DNA of 12,755 bases from Rhodospirillales bacterium RIFCSPLOWO2_12_FULL_67_15 (GCA_001830475.1 MIAC01000011.1:3268-16022), one strand, 5' to 3'. Shown: positions 1 to 7,240, counted from the first letter of the stretch. The notes: generated by a model from the letters alone, not told the origin. Program-made: numbers and translations.

Positions 1-953
1 TAAGTCGCGGCGCGCACGTCGGCCTTCTCGCCGGTCGCGCGCTCGACCGCGGCGAAGACCTGGCGCATCCACGGATGCTCGGGATCGGTCCACACGCCTT
101 CGACGTCGATGAAAGGCTCGACTTCGACCTCGGGCCCGAGGTAGGAGGCGAGCGCGGCCGCGATCTGGTCGTGACTCTGACCGGGAACGGTGCGGATATC
201 GACCCCGATCTCGGCCAAGTCGGGCACCGAATTGACGTTGAGTCCGCCCTTGATGGTTCCGACGTTGAGGGTCGGCGCGCCCATCACCGGGTGGCGGGCG
301 ATATTGAAGTCGAAATCCGCGAGCTGGCCGACCGCGCGGGCGGCCTTGTGCACCGCGTTGACGCCGCGCTCGGGCATCGAGCCGTGCGCGGTGACGCCCC
401 GGGTGCGGGCCTTCAGCCAGAGCGCCCCTTTGTGGCCGGCGTAGGCGCGGTTCGCGGTCGGCTCCGCCACCACCACCGCGCCCGCCTCTCCGAGCGCGCC
501 GGCGACGGAGACGAGGTGGAAGGCGCCTTCGCAGCCGGTTTCCTCGCCGGCGGTGATGACCAGCACGGCGCCGGGGCCGCGCGCGAGATCGGCCGCGGTG
601 ACGACCGCGGCCGAGACGAAAGCGGCGACGCCGCTTTTCATGTCGCTCGTGCCCCTCCCGTACATGCGCCCATCCGCGATCTCGCCCGCGAACGGATCCC
701 GGGTCCACGGCTGCGCCCCTAAGGGCACCGTGTCGATGTGGCCGGTGAAGCAGAGCGGCGCGCGCCTGCTGTCGCGGCCGATGCGCGCGATCAGGCTCGC
801 CCGGCCGGGGGCGAACTCGTGATAGGCGCAGGAAAATCCCGCGCCCTCCAGGATGCGGCCGAGGGCTTCGGCGCAGGCGCGTTCGTTGCCCGGCGGGTTG
901 ACGGTGTTGAACCCGACCAGGGTCCGGGTCAGCGCGACCGCGGCGGGGGCCAT
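1..953 (-). CDS. M20-family deacetylase / desuccinylase (ArgE/DapE type), C-terminus cut by window edge
   Basis: This is a probable cytoplasmic di-zinc amidohydrolase that removes an acyl group from an N-acyl amino acid or related amide. The 317 visible residues show the M20 motifs in order: TVNPPGNE near residue 17, GHIDTVP with metal ligands H72 and D74, GRGTSDMKSG with bridging D104, GEETG with catalytic/metal pair E137-E138, and AEPT with E164. A lid/dimerisation domain follows from about residue 175, with the conserved AHGS histidine at 190. The last metal-binding His lies beyond the left edge. The ATG at 953 is chosen because an in-frame stop lies five codons upstream and AAGG lies about 10 nt before it. 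Acetylornithine deacetylase, succinyl-DAP desuccinylase or a catabolic acyl-amino-acid hydrolase all fit; the substrate cannot be read from the sequence. It lies downstream of, and on the same strand as, the GGDEF gene and the Liv operon. Confidence 0.88.
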   Translation of the reverse strand, partial: MAPAAVALTRTLVGFNTVNPPGNERACAEALGRILEGAGFSCAYHEFAPGRASLIARIGRDSRRAPLCFTGHIDTVPLGAQPWTRDPFAGEIADGRMYGRGTSDMKSGVAAFVSAAVVTAADLARGPGAVLVITAGEETGCEGAFHLVSVAGALGEAGAVVVAEPTANRAYAGHKGALWLKARTRGVTAHGSMPERGVNAVHKAARAVGQLADFDFNIARHPVMGAPTLNVGTIKGGLNVNSVPDLAEIGVDIRTVPGQSHDQIAAALASYLGPEVEVEPFIDVEGVWTDPEHPWMRQVFAAVERATGEKADVRAAT

Positions 954-1155
954 TATCGCGACACCTTATCTGAAAAAATTTGCATGGTCGTCTTCCTCAT
1001 GGTGGAGAAAAGGGAGAGCATGCCGCCTCGGTTGACGATGTCTTATGAGTGACTGAATTTAGACTAAACCGGCCGCATGGCGTATTTCTCGGGATGAACC
1101 AGCCGGCCAGGCCGACCCATGACGGCTGTTTCGGCCGACGCTTGGCACCGATCGG

Positions 1156-2235
1156 TCAGGCGAGCGCGAAACGAGAATAAAGCGTGTCCAAGTCTCCGCT
1201 AATCTCATAGCGATTGCCGCCATTGGCCTTTGCCTTGTCGAGGGCTTTGTCCGCTGCTTCGAGCATCACCTTCGCGCAAAATAACGCCCCCGCCTTTGAG
1301 TGACATAGCGCCAATCCCGTGCTGGCGGTAAACGGATAAACGCCCATGTCTGTTTGCAATTTCGCCCGGCTTCGGAAAACTCTTATGACCTTTTCTCCGA
1401 TTGACGGCAGCGTCGCGGGAAAGGCACCCGCAGCGACGACAACAAACTTTTCGCCGCCATAACGAGCGACAATATCGTTGGGCCGCGCCGTTCGCGTTAA
1501 CAGATCGGCGGCCAGAGCGATCGCCTCGTTGCCTTCAGCACGGCCAAGGGTGTCATTGATATTCTTGAACTCATCGATATCGACGAGCGCAACGGCTAGA
1601 GAGTCCGTATCGCGAATCGCCCGGGCGATCTCAATCGCGAAAAGTCTGTCGAAACCGGCTCGATTCCAGAGACCGGACAGCGGGTCAAGCAGACTGTCTC
1701 GCTCGGCTGCGTCCAGCTCATCCAGAAGGGCCAACTGTGACACGCTGATAATTCGGTACTGCAAAACAAGTTCGGCCATTCGTCCCAGGTCCCGCAGGGT
1801 TTCCGCCTCGTCCTCCGTCATTTCGCGCGGCTTAGCCGATATCACGCAAAGAGTTCCAATCGTGAAGCCATCGCTGTTTCTTAACGGTTCCCCGGCATAG
1901 AAGCGGATTTTCGGTTCCCCGGTAACCAGCGGATTATCGTGGAAACGTTCATCCTCGGACGCGTTGTTCACGATTAATGTTTCGTCCCCCAGAATGGCAT
2001 GGCCGCAAAACGAGATTTCCCGGGACGTTTCCGTCGCCTCCACCCCGCACCGTGACTTAAACCATTGACGTTCCCGATCGATAAGCGAGATCAGTGCGAT
2101 CTCCGTTCTAAAAATTTTTCTCGCCGTCCGCGTAATCCGATCCAAATCGGCTTCACGCGGCGTCGATACGATCTTCATCCTTTCGAGCGAACCAATCCGA
2201 GCGTCCTCGTTTTCAGGAATTGGCGCGGGAATCAT
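1156..2235 (-). CDS. GAF-GGDEF protein with degenerate cyclase site and intact I-site
   Basis: This is a 359-residue protein with no membrane segment. A GAF sensory domain spans about 24-160 (motifs ISLIDRERQWFKSRCG, FCGHAI, FYAGEPL, GTLCVI), and a GGDEF domain spans about 180-345, opening with DPLSGLWNR. The metal-binding DID (219-221) and FKNIND (223-228) are present. Two active-site positions are altered: the usual GD after the GH motif is G235-N236, and the signature is GGEKF (260-264), with Lys at the fourth, acidic position. The allosteric c-di-GMP I-site RxxD is intact as R251-P-N-D254, five residues before the signature. It is therefore more likely a c-di-GMP receptor or regulator than a diguanylate cyclase (inference). 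The ATG at 2235 has GGAG nine bases upstream. GC is visibly lower than in the neighbours (hand count of single 60-base lines about 52-55%, against about 67% inside livM), which suggests separate acquisition. Confidence 0.9.
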   Translation of the reverse strand: MIPAPIPENEDARIGSLERMKIVSTPREADLDRITRTARKIFRTEIALISLIDRERQWFKSRCGVEATETSREISFCGHAILGDETLIVNNASEDERFHDNPLVTGEPKIRFYAGEPLRNSDGFTIGTLCVISAKPREMTEDEAETLRDLGRMAELVLQYRIISVSQLALLDELDAAERDSLLDPLSGLWNRAGFDRLFAIEIARAIRDTDSLAVALVDIDEFKNINDTLGRAEGNEAIALAADLLTRTARPNDIVARYGGEKFVVVAAGAFPATLPSIGEKVIRVFRSRAKLQTDMGVYPFTASTGLALCHSKAGALFCAKVMLEAADKALDKAKANGGNRYEISGDLDTLYSRFALA

Positions 2236-2281
2236 TCAACTCTTCTCCATCGAGAAAGCGACGCGCTCTACTTCGGCGAAG

Positions 2282-2310
2282 ATCATATCCCAAGGAATAT
2301 TATTAGTAAT
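2282..2310 (-). promoter_or_regulatory. candidate sigma70-type promoter for the GAF-GGDEF gene
   Basis: On the minus strand a TATGAT -10 (five of six consensus bases, 2282-2287) lies 17 nt from a weak -35 ATTACT (2305-2310). This sits in an unusually AT-rich block just after livF. The block also holds an inverted repeat, TATTA-TTAG-TAATA (2298-2311). The predicted start would leave a leader of about 40 nt. This would give the GGDEF gene its own transcript independent of the Liv operon. It is a pattern match only. Confidence 0.35.
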
Positions 2311-2381
2311 AGCTTTATCGAACTCCGGGGTTCGCCACCGATACGCCCTCCCGGGGAAGTTTCAGGGCTCACGTCACCGCC

Positions 2382-3098
2382 TCAGCCGAAATAAGCCTTG
2401 TGAACGTCGGCGTTCGCCATCAATTCCCGCGCCGGCCCCGAGGCGACGACGCGCCCTTGCATCAGCACGTAGCCGAAGTGCGCGATGGCGAGCGTCTGAT
2501 GCACGTTCTGCTCGACCAGAAACACCGTGATTCCGCGCTCGTTGATGCGGCGGATGATGGCAAAGTTCTCCTTCACCAGCAAGGGCGACAGCCCGAGCGA
2601 AGGCTCGTCGAGGAGCAGGAGCTTGGGCGCTCCCATCAGGCCGCGACCGATGGAAATCATCGCCTGTTCGCCGCCCGACATGGTGCCGGCGATTTGACCG
2701 CGGCGTTCCTTGAGGCGCGGAAAGATGTCGAAGACGTTGGCCATGCGCTCGACCACGACCGAATCCGACGATTCCCGGTAGGCGCCGAGGCGCAGATTTT
2801 CCTCCACCGTCAGCTTGGGAAAGACCTTGCGGCCCTCGGGGATGCAGGCGATGCCCGCGGCAATCACCTGGTGAGTGGGAAGCCCCGAAATCTCCTTGCC
2901 GGCGAAGGCGATCCGGCCCTGGCGCGGGGGCGTAAGGCCGAGGATCGCCCGGATCAAGGTCGACTTGCCCGACCCGTTGGCACCGAGCAGGCAGGTGATC
3001 TTGCCCGCTTCGGCGGTGAGGCTCACGCCTTCGAGAACGTCGGCCTTGTCATAGGCCGCGAACACGTCCTCGACGACGAGATTGGCCGAAGCGTTCAT
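2382..3098 (-). CDS. livF: branched-chain amino acid-type ABC transporter ATPase LivF
   Basis: This is one of the two cytoplasmic ATPases of the Liv importer, 238 residues, the usual LivF length. Visible motifs are Walker A GANGSGKST (39-47), the LivF-typical IPEGRKVFPKLTVEENL (86-102), signature MSGGEQ (140-145), Walker B LLLLDEPS (160-167), D-loop LGLSP (168-172) and VEQN (195-198). The VEQN stretch occupies the H-loop and has Gln where most ABC ATPases have the switch His; this is normal for LivF. It starts 10 nt after the livG stop and is the last gene of the five-gene importer operon. No convincing intrinsic terminator is seen in the 146 nt after it. Its intact signature should complete the ATP site built on LivG's Walker A. 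Confidence 0.96.
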   Translation of the reverse strand: MNASANLVVEDVFAAYDKADVLEGVSLTAEAGKITCLLGANGSGKSTLIRAILGLTPPRQGRIAFAGKEISGLPTHQVIAAGIACIPEGRKVFPKLTVEENLRLGAYRESSDSVVVERMANVFDIFPRLKERRGQIAGTMSGGEQAMISIGRGLMGAPKLLLLDEPSLGLSPLLVKENFAIIRRINERGITVFLVEQNVHQTLAIAHFGYVLMQGRVVASGPARELMANADVHKAYFG

Positions 3099-3108
3099 GG
3101 CGGCCTTC

Positions 3109-3885
3109 TCACTCCACCCCGAGGTAAGCTTCCTGGACCTGGCGGTCGGCGGCGACCTCGCGGTAGGTCCCTTCCGCGATCTTGCGCCCGAAGTTGAGCA
3201 CCGCGCAACGGTTGGTGATGCGCTCGATGATGCCCATCTCGTGCTCGATGACGACGATCGAGAGCCCGGCCAGGCGCATCTTGACCGTCAGGATATCGTC
3301 CATCAGCTGGCGCGTCTCATCCTCGGTCATGCCGGCGGAGGGTTCGTCGAGCAAGAGGAGCTTCGGCCGGTTGATCAGCGCCCGGCAAATTTCGATCCGG
3401 CGGCGGTCGATCATGGGAAAAGCTCCGATCGATTCGAACATCCGACCGGCGAGCGGCGGATCGAACAGACGGACGAGATCGCGGGCCTCGGCGAAGGCCG
3501 CCTCGAACTCGGCGGCGAAGGCGCGCCGGCGGAACAGGTTGAACACGAGCCCGCGGTCGAGCCGGACGTGCTTGCCGATCATGATATTGTCGAAGATCGA
3601 AAGCGAAAGGCAAAGCCGCGAGCGCTGGAACGTCCGCGCGACGCCCCTTTCGCACACCCCCTGGGCGGAGAGGTTGGTGATGTCCTGGCCCTGGAACTCG
3701 GCGCGGCCTTCGCTCGCGGCGTAGATGCCGGTCAACACGTTGAAGGTCGTGGTCTTGCCCGAGCCGTTGGGACCGATCAGGCCGAGGATCTCGCCTTCCG
3801 TCAGCTCGAGATCGAGGTGGTCGAGCGCCACCAGCCCGCCGAACGTGCGGGTGAAGCCGCTGAGTTTCAGGAGCGGCGCGGTCAT
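3109..3885 (-). CDS. livG: branched-chain amino acid-type ABC transporter ATPase LivG, with non-canonical signature motif
   Basis: This is the second ATPase of the Liv importer, 258 residues, normal for LivG. Walker A is GPNGSGKTT (38-46), the Q-loop is RTFQ with Q87, Walker B is LLLLDEPS (176-183), followed by AGMTEDE, and the H-loop is IEHEM with H215. The signature region reads FPMIDRRRIEICRAL (156-170), where LivG proteins normally read close to LPYGQQRRLEIARAL. The Gly and first Gln of the ABC signature are therefore replaced, although the surrounding helix is preserved. I re-read the codons on the minus strand and see no frameshift. The start codon overlaps the livM stop by 4 nt (ATGA), indicating translational coupling. 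The change may belong to a subfamily rather than be a loss of function, because the rest of the protein is well conserved. Confidence 0.95.
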   Translation of the reverse strand: MTAPLLKLSGFTRTFGGLVALDHLDLELTEGEILGLIGPNGSGKTTTFNVLTGIYAASEGRAEFQGQDITNLSAQGVCERGVARTFQRSRLCLSLSIFDNIMIGKHVRLDRGLVFNLFRRRAFAAEFEAAFAEARDLVRLFDPPLAGRMFESIGAFPMIDRRRIEICRALINRPKLLLLDEPSAGMTEDETRQLMDDILTVKMRLAGLSIVVIEHEMGIIERITNRCAVLNFGRKIAEGTYREVAADRQVQEAYLGVE

Positions 3886-5054
3886 TTCGGATTCCAGCCG
3901 GGAAAATAGACCCGGAGCCGGCGCGGCAGCAGCCCTTCGGGCCGGAACAGCAGGACCAGGATCACCATCGTCGCATAGAGGATGAACCGGTATTCCTGGA
4001 TCAACTGCAGTTTCTCGGGCAGCACGACAACTATTGCTGATGCGAGAACGACACCCCAGGGGTTACCGATTCCGCCGAGCAGGACGATCGAGACCATGAT
4101 CAGCGAATCGCCGAAGGTGAAGTTGCTCGGCGCGATGAAGCCGAGCATCAGGGCGTAGACCGCGCCGGCGACCCCAGCCATGAAGTTGCCGAGCGTGAAC
4201 GACAGCGCCTTCCAGCGGGCGAGGTGGACGCCGAAGCAGGCCGCCGCGGTTTCGTCGAGGCGCACCGCATCCAGGGTGAGACCGATCCAGGAACGCTCCA
4301 GGCGCCGGGTCAGCGCGAAGGCGACCGCCGCGAGCGCGAGTGCGAGCAGCACGTAGTTGACGTAGAACGACAATCCGATCCCGGCGATCTCGAAATTGCG
4401 GTTGAAGTTCCATCCGAAAACCTGCAGCCCCGGCAGCTTCAAGCCCTGCGGTCCGCCGAGCGCGTCGTTGACCTCGAGGAACGTGCGAAACAGGATCGCG
4501 AACGCGATGGTGATGACCGCGGCGTAATGGCCCCGCGTGCGCAGCACCGGCAGGACCAGGACGAGCCCGATCAGCGCCGCCATCGCGCCGCCGATCAAGA
4601 GCACGATCGGATGGGGGATTCCGGTGTGCCGGATCAGCACCGCCGCGGTGTAGCCGCCGACGCCGAAGAACGCGGCGGCGGCGAAGTTGAGCACGCCGGC
4701 GTAGCCGAACTGGATGTTGAGACCGAGGCAGGCGACAAGATAGAGGAGCACGGTCGCCGTCATCAGGAGCGGGAAATGCTCCTCGTGAAAGGCGGCCAGC
4801 AGCACCAGCGTGCCGGCGATGGCGCCCCAGTCGAGCACCTTCTCGCGCGTGGCGAAAATCCGCGCCGCGCGCGCGGATACGCCGAAGCGTCGCGCGGCCC
4901 AGGCGCACGCCGCGGCGGCGGCGATCGCGCCGAGCACGTAGGCCTCCGTTTCCGCCCACATGAAGACGATCGCGAAAAGGGTCGCGCCGGCGATCGCCGC
5001 GAACGCCGGCCACAAAGATTCGGATGGTGAGAGCGACGAAGACTCCGGCACCAT
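3882..5054 (-). CDS. livM: branched-chain amino acid-type ABC transporter permease LivM
   Basis: This is an inner-membrane permease of the Liv/HAAT importer, 390 residues. The family core begins at about residue 98 with NIQFGYAGVLNFAAAAFFGVGGY (113-135). It continues through LPVLRTRGHYAAVITIAF (168-185) and LGGPQGL (199-205). The cytoplasmic coupling stretch, LTLDAVRLDETAAACFG (259-275), should dock on an ATPase. LGFIAPSNFTFGDSLIMVSIVLLGGIGNPWG (304-334) follows, and the protein ends with FRPEGLLP (370-377). About 95 residues precede the core and carry two or three extra hydrophobic segments (about 18-35, 38-53, 78-90), resembling the N-terminally extended LivM forms rather than the short ones. 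The start at 5054 lies 4 nt after the livH stop, and the 3' end overlaps livG by 4 nt. No strong Shine-Dalgarno precedes it, so coupling to livH is likely. Confidence 0.95.
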   Translation of the reverse strand: MVPESSSLSPSESLWPAFAAIAGATLFAIVFMWAETEAYVLGAIAAAAACAWAARRFGVSARAARIFATREKVLDWGAIAGTLVLLAAFHEEHFPLLMTATVLLYLVACLGLNIQFGYAGVLNFAAAAFFGVGGYTAAVLIRHTGIPHPIVLLIGGAMAALIGLVLVLPVLRTRGHYAAVITIAFAILFRTFLEVNDALGGPQGLKLPGLQVFGWNFNRNFEIAGIGLSFYVNYVLLALALAAVAFALTRRLERSWIGLTLDAVRLDETAAACFGVHLARWKALSFTLGNFMAGVAGAVYALMLGFIAPSNFTFGDSLIMVSIVLLGGIGNPWGVVLASAIVVVLPEKLQLIQEYRFILYATMVILVLLFRPEGLLPRRLRVYFPGWNPK

Positions 5055-5058
5055 GGCT

Positions 5059-5979
5059 TCAGACCCGCTCGCTGGTCTTTTCCGCGATCAGGCCGGTCGG
5101 CCAGATCGTCATGAGGACAATGACGACGGCAAAGGCGAACACGTCCTTGTAGGCGGACGCGAACGGCAGTGCGACCACGCTCAGCGTCTGCAGGGCCGCG
5201 AACAGGAAGCCGCCGAGGATCGCGCCGTAGATGTTGCCGAGCCCGCCGATGATCGCGGCCGAAAAGCCGATGACGCCGAGCAAGAGCCCCATCCCGAAGT
5301 TGATCTCGTTGTAATAGAGCCCGTTCATAATCCCGGCGAAGGCCGCGACACCCGAGCCGAGCGCGAAAGTCGCCAGCACGATCAAGGTGAAGTTGATGCC
5401 CATGGTCTTGGCCGTTTCTTCGTCCTGGGCGACGGCGCGGATGGCGAGTCCGAGCTTGGTGCGGTTGATAAGAAGATGAATGGCGACGATGACGGCGAGG
5501 CCGGCGACGAAAAGGATCGCGCTGTCGAGCCGCAGGGTGAAACTGCCCAACGCCAGCGCGTCGGTTGGCAGCAGCTTGGGAAACGGTTTCGGGTTGGCCC
5601 CATCGGGAAAGAACAGGCGCACGCTTTCGCGCAAGACCGTTCCCAGCATCAGGGTCAACAGAAGCACGTTCAGCGCCGGCGCGCCCTTGAGCGGCATGAC
5701 CAGATACCGCGCGATCAGCGCGCCGAGGATCGCCATCGCCCCGCACGCGATCAGCATCACCGCCGCGACCTGCACCCAGGGATTGGCGACGCCGATCGCC
5801 TTGAGGCCGAGAAAGGTGGAAAAGCCGGCGAAGGTGCCGACCGTCAGAACATCGCCGTGCGAGAACTTGATGACATCGAGGACGCCGAAGAACAACGTGA
5901 ATCCGACCGCGACCAGGGCGTACATCATGCCGAGCATCAGGCCGTTGGCGACGAACTGGGCGAGCAGGCCGGCGTCCAT
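5059..5979 (-). CDS. livH: branched-chain amino acid-type ABC transporter permease LivH
   Basis: This is an inner-membrane permease of the Liv importer, 306 residues from the chosen start. It opens with the family pattern LLAQFVANGLMLGMMYALVAVGFTLFFGVLDVIKFSHGD (5-43). A coupling loop, GLAIRAVAQDEETAKTMGIN (177-196), and the conserved FSAAIIGGLGNIYGAILGG (239-257) follow. The reading frame stays open upstream to an ATG at 6123, but that extension would overlap the binding-protein gene, span the hairpin and add a basic, non-hydrophobic stretch. The ATG at 5979 matches where LivH proteins begin and is preferred, although its Shine-Dalgarno is weak. It lies 83 nt downstream of the binding-protein stop and 4 nt upstream of livM. 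Confidence 0.95.
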   Translation of the reverse strand: MDAGLLAQFVANGLMLGMMYALVAVGFTLFFGVLDVIKFSHGDVLTVGTFAGFSTFLGLKAIGVANPWVQVAAVMLIACGAMAILGALIARYLVMPLKGAPALNVLLLTLMLGTVLRESVRLFFPDGANPKPFPKLLPTDALALGSFTLRLDSAILFVAGLAVIVAIHLLINRTKLGLAIRAVAQDEETAKTMGINFTLIVLATFALGSGVAAFAGIMNGLYYNEINFGMGLLLGVIGFSAAIIGGLGNIYGAILGGFLFAALQTLSVVALPFASAYKDVFAFAVVIVLMTIWPTGLIAEKTSERV

Positions 5980-6023
5980 GGGCGCGAACCCAAACCCGAG
6001 CGACGGAACGTAGCGGGGAAATA

Positions 6024-6049
6024 CTCCGGGCGGAGCGCGCCGCCCGGAG
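6024..6049 (-). promoter_or_regulatory. perfect 10-bp GC hairpin between binding-protein gene and livH
   Basis: On the minus strand CTCCGGGCGG and CCGCCCGGAG form a perfect 10-bp stem around a 6-nt loop, 14 nt after the binding-protein stop. The downstream flank is TATTTCCCC and lacks a real U-tract. It is therefore better read as a 3'-end stabiliser or partial attenuator than as a full terminator. Such elements commonly make a binding protein more abundant than its membrane partners. Confidence 0.7.
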
Positions 6050-6062
6050 CCGGCCCTCGAGT

Positions 6063-7235
6063 TCAGCGACCGGCGAGTTTGCGCTTGCCGGAGGCGTACT
6101 CGCTGTCCTCCCAGACCACCCATTTCTTATCCTGGACGACGTACTTGGAGATCGCGGCGTACGTGTTCTGGCCGTGGTCATCGAACGTGATCGGACCGAT
6201 GATCGAATCGCGGTCCTTGGTCTTGCGCAGCTCGTCGCGCACCTTCTTGCGATCGGGGCCGACCTTTTCGATGGTGTCGAGCGCCAAGGTCATCGCCGCG
6301 AAAGCGAACGGGCCGTAAGCGTCGGGCGGTTCGCCGTACTTGGCCGCGGTGTACTTTTCCATGAAGAACTTGCCGCCCGGGAGCTTGTCCACCGGCGCGC
6401 CCTCGCGGAAGGCGAGGATGCCCTCGGCGAGCGGTCCCAAGCCCTCGATGAACGCGTCCGATATGATGCCCGAGGTGCCGATGAAGTTCGCCTTGATGCC
6501 GAGTTTGTCCATCTGCGAACGGATGCGAACCCCGATCGGCGTGAGGCCGCCGAAGTAGAGCGCGTCGGCGTTCAGCGCCTTGATCTTGGTGAGCTCGGCG
6601 TTGAAGTCCTGCTGGTCGGTAGTCACGCCGAAGGTCCCGAGGATCTGTCCGCCGTTCTTGACCAGATTTTCGCTGAAGTACTTGTTGTGGCCCTTGCCGT
6701 AGTCGGAGGTGTCGTGGATGACGGCGAACTTCTTGTATCCCAGCCCGGTCGAGAACTTGGCGTTGGTTGCGTTCTGGTTGATCATCGTGCCGTTGACGCG
6801 GTTGATTTCCTTGTAGGTGTGGCCGTAGGTGATCTCCGGCAGCACCGCTCCCCAAACCACCACCGGCAGCTCGAACTTGTTATAGGTATCCACGGTGCTG
6901 ACCGCGACCACAGAGCAGTAGTGCGTCACGCCGACGATAATTGCCTTGTCGGACGCCGCCTTGGTCGCCACCTGCACGCCGACCGCCGGCTTGCACTCGT
7001 CGTCGAGGACGACCATTTCGTATTCGTATTTGGCCTTGGCGTCGGCGTTGCGGAGTTTCACCGCGAGATCGGCCGAATTGCGTCCGCCCAGGCCGTTGGC
7101 GGAGGTGCCGCCGGTCAGCGGACCGATGAAAACGACCTTGACCTTTTGCTTGGCGGCCTCGGCCGCCCCGGGGGTAAACCCCGTCATCACCGCCGCCGCG
7201 GCCAGCGCGGCGAGCGTCGTGCGAATCGGTTTCAT
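6063..7235 (-). CDS. periplasmic ligand-binding protein of the Liv/HAAT ABC importer (Peripla_BP_6 type)
   Basis: This is the periplasmic substrate-binding protein feeding LivHMGF, 390 residues. A Sec signal peptide spans about residues 1-28 (basic MKPIR, Ala-rich core, likely cleavage after AEA); there is no lipobox Cys. The mature type I binding fold starts with KVVFIGPLTGG. Two cysteines (DDECKP, THYCS) match the disulfide of LIV-binding proteins, and IHDTSDYGKG, TDQQDFNAEL and IGPITFDDHG are family landmarks. At the position where E. coli LivJ has YYPEMG, with the Glu that holds the ligand amino group, this protein has LTPIGV. It may therefore bind something other than a free alpha-amino acid. 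The ATG at 7235 is chosen over the in-frame ATG eight codons upstream because AAGGGAGGA lies 5 nt before it and the signal peptide then begins normally. It is the first gene of the operon. Confidence 0.94.
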   Translation of the reverse strand: MKPIRTTLAALAAAAVMTGFTPGAAEAAKQKVKVVFIGPLTGGTSANGLGGRNSADLAVKLRNADAKAKYEYEMVVLDDECKPAVGVQVATKAASDKAIIVGVTHYCSVVAVSTVDTYNKFELPVVVWGAVLPEITYGHTYKEINRVNGTMINQNATNAKFSTGLGYKKFAVIHDTSDYGKGHNKYFSENLVKNGGQILGTFGVTTDQQDFNAELTKIKALNADALYFGGLTPIGVRIRSQMDKLGIKANFIGTSGIISDAFIEGLGPLAEGILAFREGAPVDKLPGGKFFMEKYTAAKYGEPPDAYGPFAFAAMTLALDTIEKVGPDRKKVRDELRKTKDRDSIIGPITFDDHGQNTYAAISKYVVQDKKWVVWEDSEYASGKRKLAGR

Positions 7236-7240
7236 GCTTG

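Noticed and set aside
1110..1136. GGCCGA/TCGGCC inverted repeat after the GGDEF gene as a terminator
   Set aside because: Six pairs around a 15-nt loop with no T-tract; not distinguishable from background.
2322..2356. CCGGG/CCCGG repeat after livF as a terminator of the Liv operon
   Set aside because: The arms are five bases with a loop of more than 20 nt and no T-run.
5980..6123. 48-residue N-terminal extension of LivH
   Set aside because: It would overlap the binding-protein gene and translate through the hairpin. It adds a basic, non-family sequence, while LivH proteins start where the ATG at 5979 lies.
4763..6181. 472-codon minus-strand frame over livM, livH and the binding-protein end
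   Set aside because: Arg-rich out-of-frame translation of the livH/livM region; the real genes are in other frames with full family motifs.
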